From NCBI GenBank assembly GCA_046483025.1, contig JAWODZ010000089.1, positions 1-12,209 of the forward strand: a DNA stretch of 12,209 bases, in the 5' to 3' direction. Origin of the DNA: CAYUAG01 sp046483025. GTDB taxonomy: Bacteria; Zhuqueibacterota; QNDG01; CAYUAG01. A model generated the notes under the pieces. The model searched no databases and was not told where the DNA came from. It saw nothing but the letters and a program-made list of their open reading frames with translations. Position numbers and translations under genes: made by a program. Below are positions 7,342-12,209 of this stretch, in pieces. The stretch's first letter is position 1. Each line of letters starts with the position of its first letter.

Positions 7342-10175
7342 AATATTATATATTACTTTTTTTGTTGTTATGTACACAGATGATACCGGCACAGGTCTTA
7401 ACCTGGTCGCCTTTATTCTCTACCCGGGATGATACTATAATGATCATCTATGATGCGACCTTGGGTAACGGCGGATTGGTCGGAGCTTCGGAGGTATATG
7501 CTCACACCGGGGTGATCACTGATAAAAGTTCTTCCCCGACTCACTGGCGTTATGTAAAAACCGAGTGGGGACAAAATACTCCGGACACAAAATTAACATC
7601 ACTGGGGAATGACCGCTGGCAGATGCGGTATCATATAGAAAGTTATTATGGTGTGCCGGATACTGAGACCATTGAACAGCTTGCTTTTGTGTTTCGCAAT
7701 GCATCTTCAACTAAAGCAGGCAGAGCAGCGGATGGAAGTAATCTTTATATTCCTGTGTATCAGGAGGGGCTGCAGGTAACATTAATAAGTCCTGTCGATA
7801 CTCCGGTTTTTTCAGAAATAGGGGATCAGTTATACATACAGGCTGTAGGCAACTTTACAGTACGGATGGTGCTTTGTGTAGATGACCGGATAGTAGTGGA
7901 AGTTGATGATGATACTCTTGACCATACTTTAACAGCTGATTCCCCCGGGCGTAGAGAAATAACATTAGTGGCTTTTGATTCAACAGACGCCCGGGCTGAG
8001 ACCAGTATTGACTGGTTAGTAAATCCCAAGGTAGTAATGTCACATCTACCAGCAGGAATTGAAGATGGTATTAACAGTACCGGACCCATGGAGGTTACCC
8101 TTTCTCTTCATGCTCCTGATAAAAAGTTTGTTTACGTTATAGGCTCTTTTAATGATTGGAAGTGTACCCTTGATGGGTTTATGAATCTTACACCTGATTC
8201 CAGTTGCTGGTGGCTGACGCTGACAAACCTTAATCCGGATTCTCTTTATCAGTTTCAGTATTTTGTAGACGGGGAAATTAAAATTGCCGACCCCTATTCT
8301 GAACTTGTCCTGGATCCCTGGAATGATCAGTATATCCCTGAATCAATTTTTCCTGATTTACCCCGGTATCCATTAGGAAAAACTACTGAGATTGTAGGAA
8401 CATTCAAAATCTCGACCGACTCATTCAACTGGACTGATGAAAACTATATCCGGCCTGCAAAGACTGATCTGATCATTTATGAGCTCCTTATTCGTGATTT
8501 CCTCGAAAATCATGACTATGAAACGCTTATTGATACCCTCAGTTATTTTCAGGATCTGGGCATTAATGCTATAGAACTGATGCCTGTAAATGAATTTGAA
8601 GGAAACAGCAGCTGGGGATATAATCCGTCTTTCTATTTTGCCCCGGATAAATACTATGGTCCGGCCCGCGATCTCAAGCGTTTTGTCAATGAGGCTCACA
8701 GCCGTGATATTGCTGTATTTATGGACATGGTACTGAATCATGCATACGGCCAGTGCTCCCTTGTGCGACTATATTGGGACAGTCAGAAAAACAGACCTTC
8801 AGCAGATAATCCCTGGTTTAATCAGATTTCTCCTAATCCGGTTTATAACTGGGGATATGATTTTAATCATCAAAGTACCGCAACTCAGAATTTCGTAGAC
8901 CGGGTACTTTCTCACTGGATAGAAGAGTATCATATTGACGGTTACCGGCTCGATTTTACCAAAGGATTTACCAATACGTATGGAGATGGAGGGGCTTATG
9001 ACAGCCAGCGTATCCAGATTCTTAAACGGCTTGCAGATAATGTATGGTCAGCAGATTCAACAGTATATATCATCCTGGAACATTTTGCAGATGACAGAGA
9101 AGAAAAAAATCTTGCAAACTACGGTATGATGCTCTGGAATAACATGAATACAGCGTATAGTCAGTCTGCCATGGGGTGGCTGAAGGATTCTCAGCGTTCA
9201 TCTGATCTTTCTGCGTGTTATTACAAAAATCACGGCTGGTCTGTACCTGGCCTGGTTACCTATATGGAGAGTCATGATGAACCCTGGCTTATGTATAAAA
9301 ATCTGCAGTACGGCCGGATTGAGGGTAATTATAATATTCAGGAACTTTCTACTGCCTTGGAACGGTACGCGCTGGCTGCTTCATTCTTCCTGACCATTCC
9401 CGGTCCTAAAATGCTCTGGCAGTTTGGAGAGCTTGGATATGATGAATACCTGCCTGAATCAGGAATTGAAAGAACTGCTCCCAAGCCTTTGCACTGGGAG
9501 TATTTCCAAAATCAGGACAGGCGACGTCTCTATGATATAATAGCTGCACTCTGCCGATTACGTCAGAAATATAAACTGTTCAGCAGTGCGGATACTGATC
9601 TGAATATACAGGCAGGGCAGGGGAAGTACAGTCGCTGGCTGCATCTCAGCAATGATACTATGAAAGCCACTGTATTGGGTAATTTTGATGTAAAAATGCG
9701 GTCACTGCAGCCTATTTTTCAAAACACTGGTACCTGGTATGAATATTTTAGCGGTGACTCAATCAATGTATATCGAACAGATATGTCTATAACTATGCAG
9801 CCCGGTGAATACCGGATATATCTTGACACACCAGCAGAAAAACCTTTTCTTACCGGGATTGAGGAAACTAAGTCTTTTTTCCAGGACTCAAAGGTAAGGG
9901 AATGTATACTTTATCCTAATTATCCCAATCCTTTTAATAACCAGACTGTAGTAAGTTTCAATCTTGAAAAAAGTAGTCATGTACAGTTAAACATTTTAAA
10001 TCTGCAGGGTCAAATTGTAGATTGTGTACTAGACTGTAATCTATCTCCCGGGTTCCACAAAGTCTGTTGGGAAACCACTGACAGTAAAGAGAATATGTTA
10101 TCTTCAGGTATATATATTATCCGAATGAAGGCAGGTGACACTGTAAAAACAGAAAAAATATTATTAATACAGTAA
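7338..10175 (+). CDS. Secreted GH13 alpha-amylase-family enzyme with CBM48-like module and T9SS type A sorting domain
   Basis: The product has 945 residues. ATG 7338 is chosen because it starts a signal peptide (MKYYILLFLLLCTQMIPAQ); the frame stays open back to a TTG at 7284, but that would place a charged, hairpin-encoded stretch in front of it. Residues about 20-145 form an N-terminal beta module (VYAHTGVIT, LAFVFRNAS) like those preceding secreted Bacteroidota amylases. About 146-245 is Ig-like and about 249-345 is a CBM48/E-set module (FVYVIGSFNDWK). The GH13 barrel starts near 376 (LIIYELLIRDF). The four conserved regions are intact: DMVLNH (463-468), DGYRLDF with nucleophile D539, ILEHF with acid/base E581, and MESHDE with H646/D647. 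A C-terminal beta domain spans about 745-832, and a sorting domain (NYPNPFNNQT to KILLIQ) about 858-945. It should hydrolyse alpha-1,4-glucan at the cell surface; exact specificity (amylase, pullulanase or neopullulanase type) is not decided. Unlike its neighbours it has no Shine-Dalgarno site, and it starts 3 nt after a terminator. Confidence 0.93.
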   Translation: MKYYILLFLLLCTQMIPAQVLTWSPLFSTRDDTIMIIYDATLGNGGLVGASEVYAHTGVITDKSSSPTHWRYVKTEWGQNTPDTKLTSLGNDRWQMRYHIESYYGVPDTETIEQLAFVFRNASSTKAGRAADGSNLYIPVYQEGLQVTLISPVDTPVFSEIGDQLYIQAVGNFTVRMVLCVDDRIVVEVDDDTLDHTLTADSPGRREITLVAFDSTDARAETSIDWLVNPKVVMSHLPAGIEDGINSTGPMEVTLSLHAPDKKFVYVIGSFNDWKCTLDGFMNLTPDSSCWWLTLTNLNPDSLYQFQYFVDGEIKIADPYSELVLDPWNDQYIPESIFPDLPRYPLGKTTEIVGTFKISTDSFNWTDENYIRPAKTDLIIYELLIRDFLENHDYETLIDTLSYFQDLGINAIELMPVNEFEGNSSWGYNPSFYFAPDKYYGPARDLKRFVNEAHSRDIAVFMDMVLNHAYGQCSLVRLYWDSQKNRPSADNPWFNQISPNPVYNWGYDFNHQSTATQNFVDRVLSHWIEEYHIDGYRLDFTKGFTNTYGDGGAYDSQRIQILKRLADNVWSADSTVYIILEHFADDREEKNLANYGMMLWNNMNTAYSQSAMGWLKDSQRSSDLSACYYKNHGWSVPGLVTYMESHDEPWLMYKNLQYGRIEGNYNIQELSTALERYALAASFFLTIPGPKMLWQFGELGYDEYLPESGIERTAPKPLHWEYFQNQDRRRLYDIIAALCRLRQKYKLFSSADTDLNIQAGQGKYSRWLHLSNDTMKATVLGNFDVKMRSLQPIFQNTGTWYEYFSGDSINVYRTDMSITMQPGEYRIYLDTPAEKPFLTGIEETKSFFQDSKVRECILYPNYPNPFNNQTVVSFNLEKSSHVQLNILNLQGQIVDCVLDCNLSPGFHKVCWETTDSKENMLSSGIYIIRMKAGDTVKTEKILLIQ

Positions 10176-10216
10176 TGAAAAAAATGTGAATAAAAGTATT
10201 GTGAGGGAGAGTATTC

Positions 10217-12209
10217 ATGTCAGGTATTGATTATGTAATAGTGATAGTATATTTAACTTCCATGATTATTGTAGGGATAATGATGCAGAGACGGGCGTCA
10301 ACGGGAATTAATTCCTATTTTTTGGGTAATCGCGGTATGCCCTGGTGGGCTCTGGGTGCATCTGGTATGGCATCAAATCTGGATGTCAGCGGTACCATGA
10401 TCAATACAGCCTGGATATTTGCTCTTGGTGCTGCCGGTATGTTTATTGAAATCAGGGGAGGTGTCACCCTTATTATGGCCTTTCTGATGATTTTTATGGG
10501 TAAATGGAACCGTCGTGCCAAGGTAATGACCATGGCAGAATGGATGCATTTTCGCTTTGGTAAAAGCAGAGAAGGACATATTGCCAGACTGATTTCTGCC
10601 ATATCCATTCTTATAATCACTGTTGCAATGATTACGTATTTTGCTGTGGGTTCAGGAAAATTTATAAGTACATTTCTTGGAATCCCTGATATAGGAACAG
10701 TTGAAAAACAACTTGATACAGAAGATTTCAAGGTTTTGAAAAAAAAATTCAGAGAGATGGAAGTGTTGTTGGTAAATGTTAATGAAGCAATTGATGATAA
10801 ACCTCTGGATATAAGTGAACAGAGGGCACTTAACAGAAGCTGGACAGAACTGGAAGCAGACTGGCAATTGTTGCGGAAACGACCTGGAAAACTGGGGAGG
10901 ATGATCCAATTTAAGGATAAACTTCTTTCTTTTGATATGACAGCGCGTTCTGCCCGTTCTGCGATTAAACAAACTGTACAAGAACAGTCTGACAAATCAG
11001 CAAAATATCTCACCTATCATATAAATCAATTAATTGATGATGTACATTCAATGATACATTTTTATGAAAGTGAAACTGTATATACTGTTTTTTTACGAGC
11101 ACAATTTCTGGCATCGTTATTGATGATGAGTCTGGCAATGATTTATACAGTGGCCAGTGGTTTATACGGGGTAGTCTGGACGGATGTATTCCAGGGATTA
11201 CTTATATTTGGCACTATCCTTTATATCTGCATAACTACAGCTTTCCAATTTAATATACCGGATGTGTTTTCTATTTCAGTCCCCATGAAAGATGGGACTT
11301 TTAAAGCCATCCAGACAACCAAGGAAGTCTGGACCAGTTTTGTACCTCCCTGGAAACTTGATTTTCCTCAGGATTCTCTATACTCTATTTATAATCTTTT
11401 TGGAATAGCGATCATATTTTATCTGATAAAGGTTATCATTGAAGGAAGCGGTGGAACCTCAGGGTATATGATTCAGCGCTATTTTGCCTGCCGCAGTGAC
11501 CGTGAAGCAGGATTACTGTCACTTTTCTGGACATTTTTACTTTCCTTTCGCTGGCCTTTTATTGCAGCTATTGCTATTATGGGAGTATCCTATGGTGCCA
11601 GTCACGGGGTCATCAGTGATCCGGAAATTGTATTACCGGTTGTGGTAAATAAACTTATTCCTATAGGAATCAAAGGTTTGTTAGTTGCAGGCTTAATGGC
11701 TGCTGCTATGTCAACGTTTGATTCAACAGTCAATGCCGGTGCATCCTACTGGGTAAAAGATATTTATCAAACGTATATTAATCCCAAGGCTGATAATCAT
11801 AAACTAATGCTGCACAGTCGGTGGGCAACTATTCTTTTAGTGTTTTTCGGCTTGCTTTTCAGCCTGGCAATTAGTAATATTAATGAAATTTGGGGTTGGA
11901 TAACTATGAGTATTGGTGCAGGTATGTTTATACCAACTTTAATACGATGGTATTGGTGGAGGCTCAATGGCTGGGGTTTTGCAATAGGAACTGCAGCAGG
12001 TATGATTGCTGCAGTTATTCAGCGGCTGGTTTTCCCGGGAGTACCAGAATATGTTTCCTTTATATTTGCCAGTGGTGTTTCTTTAATCGCCACAATTATA
12101 GGAACATATTTCACTAAACCAACGGATTTCAAAGTATTAGTTAAATTTTATCGTACAACTCGTCCCTTTGGATTCTGGGGACCAGTTAAAAAATATTTAA
12201 AAAAGTCTG
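10217..12209 (+). CDS. Sodium:solute symporter (SSS family), C-terminus outside window, with long TM3-TM4 insertion
   Basis: ATG 10217 has GAGGGAG (10203-10209) at 7-nt spacing; the frame is open to the window edge, giving 664 residues with no stop. The first helix is IDYVIVIVYLTSMIIVGIM. SSS hallmarks follow: YFLGNRGMPWWALGASGMASNLD, then SGLYGVVWTDVFQG (about 312-325), then EGSGGTSGYMIQRYFA, and the Na2-site helix AAAMSTFDSTVNAG with S499/T500 at the positions of the sodium-coordinating Ser pair in vSGLT. A Na+-coupled inner-membrane uptake system is therefore expected. The substrate is not readable; sugar is suggested by the amylase 41 bp upstream. Oddly, residues about 156-290 between TM3 and TM4 are hydrophilic, charged and helix-prone (EKQLDTEDFKVLKKKFREM..., LEADWQLLRKR). 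By the LeuT-fold topology of vSGLT this loop (EL2) would face the periplasm. The segment ending PTDFKVLVKFYRTTRPFGFW resembles the late part of the family, so most of the protein is present. Confidence 0.9.
   Translation, partial: MSGIDYVIVIVYLTSMIIVGIMMQRRASTGINSYFLGNRGMPWWALGASGMASNLDVSGTMINTAWIFALGAAGMFIEIRGGVTLIMAFLMIFMGKWNRRAKVMTMAEWMHFRFGKSREGHIARLISAISILIITVAMITYFAVGSGKFISTFLGIPDIGTVEKQLDTEDFKVLKKKFREMEVLLVNVNEAIDDKPLDISEQRALNRSWTELEADWQLLRKRPGKLGRMIQFKDKLLSFDMTARSARSAIKQTVQEQSDKSAKYLTYHINQLIDDVHSMIHFYESETVYTVFLRAQFLASLLMMSLAMIYTVASGLYGVVWTDVFQGLLIFGTILYICITTAFQFNIPDVFSISVPMKDGTFKAIQTTKEVWTSFVPPWKLDFPQDSLYSIYNLFGIAIIFYLIKVIIEGSGGTSGYMIQRYFACRSDREAGLLSLFWTFLLSFRWPFIAAIAIMGVSYGASHGVISDPEIVLPVVVNKLIPIGIKGLLVAGLMAAAMSTFDSTVNAGASYWVKDIYQTYINPKADNHKLMLHSRWATILLVFFGLLFSLAISNINEIWGWITMSIGAGMFIPTLIRWYWWRLNGWGFAIGTAAGMIAAVIQRLVFPGVPEYVSFIFASGVSLIATIIGTYFTKPTDFKVLVKFYRTTRPFGFWGPVKKYLKKS

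Noticed and set aside
10315..11013. 232-codon open frame on the - strand
   Set aside because: It lies opposite the symporter gene, whose + strand frame has clear SSS motifs, membrane helices and a good ribosome site. The antisense product has no recognisable features.
1..12209. Search for CRISPR arrays, tRNA genes, insertion sequences and phage or defence genes
   Set aside because: No regular direct repeats, cloverleaf-like segments, transposase motifs or defence-gene motifs were seen; almost all of the window is explained by the six genes and their short gaps.

Overview
This AT-rich window carries one co-directional block of genes, all on the + strand. The gene types point to an uncultured or poorly described member of the Fibrobacteres-Chlorobi-Bacteroidetes (FCB) group, such as an Ignavibacteria-, Calditrichota-, KSB1- or Marinimicrobia-like bacterium. 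The evidence is three secreted proteins with type IX secretion (T9SS / Por) style C-terminal sorting domains, a PorV-family outer-membrane protein and a TonB-dependent receptor. The phylum cannot be fixed from this sequence alone, because no rRNA or housekeeping marker is present.

Layout: (1) 1-150, the last 49 codons of a TonB-dependent receptor. (2) 186-4037, a 1283-residue secreted protein with acidic calcium-type Asp repeats, a fibronectin-III-like module and a C-terminal sorting domain. (3) 4079-5107, a PorV/PorQ-family outer-membrane beta-barrel. (4) 5108-5271, a 164-bp leader dense with inverted repeats and two extended Shine-Dalgarno-like blocks. (5) 5272-7263, a 663-residue secreted protein made of several starch-binding-like beta-sandwich modules plus a sorting domain. 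(6) 7298-7334, a strong intrinsic-terminator hairpin. (7) 7338-10175, a secreted multidomain GH13 alpha-amylase-family enzyme with its catalytic residues intact and a sorting domain. (8) 10217 to the window end, a sodium:solute symporter (SSS) with an unusually long hydrophilic insertion, cut off by the window edge.

How the genes may work together (inference): the amylase and the multi-module binding protein would be exported by T9SS and held at the cell surface, with PorV-type help. They would bind and cut alpha-glucan. The TonB receptor would import oligosaccharides across the outer membrane, and the Na+-coupled symporter would carry the product across the inner membrane. This resembles a starch-utilisation (Sus) locus, but no SusD/E/F-type lipoprotein is visible in the window; T9SS-type proteins occupy those places.

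The most unusual features are regulatory. The amylase start codon lies 3 nt beyond the U-tract of a terminator, has no Shine-Dalgarno site, and overlaps (ATGA) the stop of a 14-codon frame running through the hairpin. The leader before the binding-protein gene carries a perfect 12-nt complement to the usual bacterial 16S 3' tail plus a one-base variant. No RNA genes, CRISPR arrays, insertion sequences or integrases were seen.
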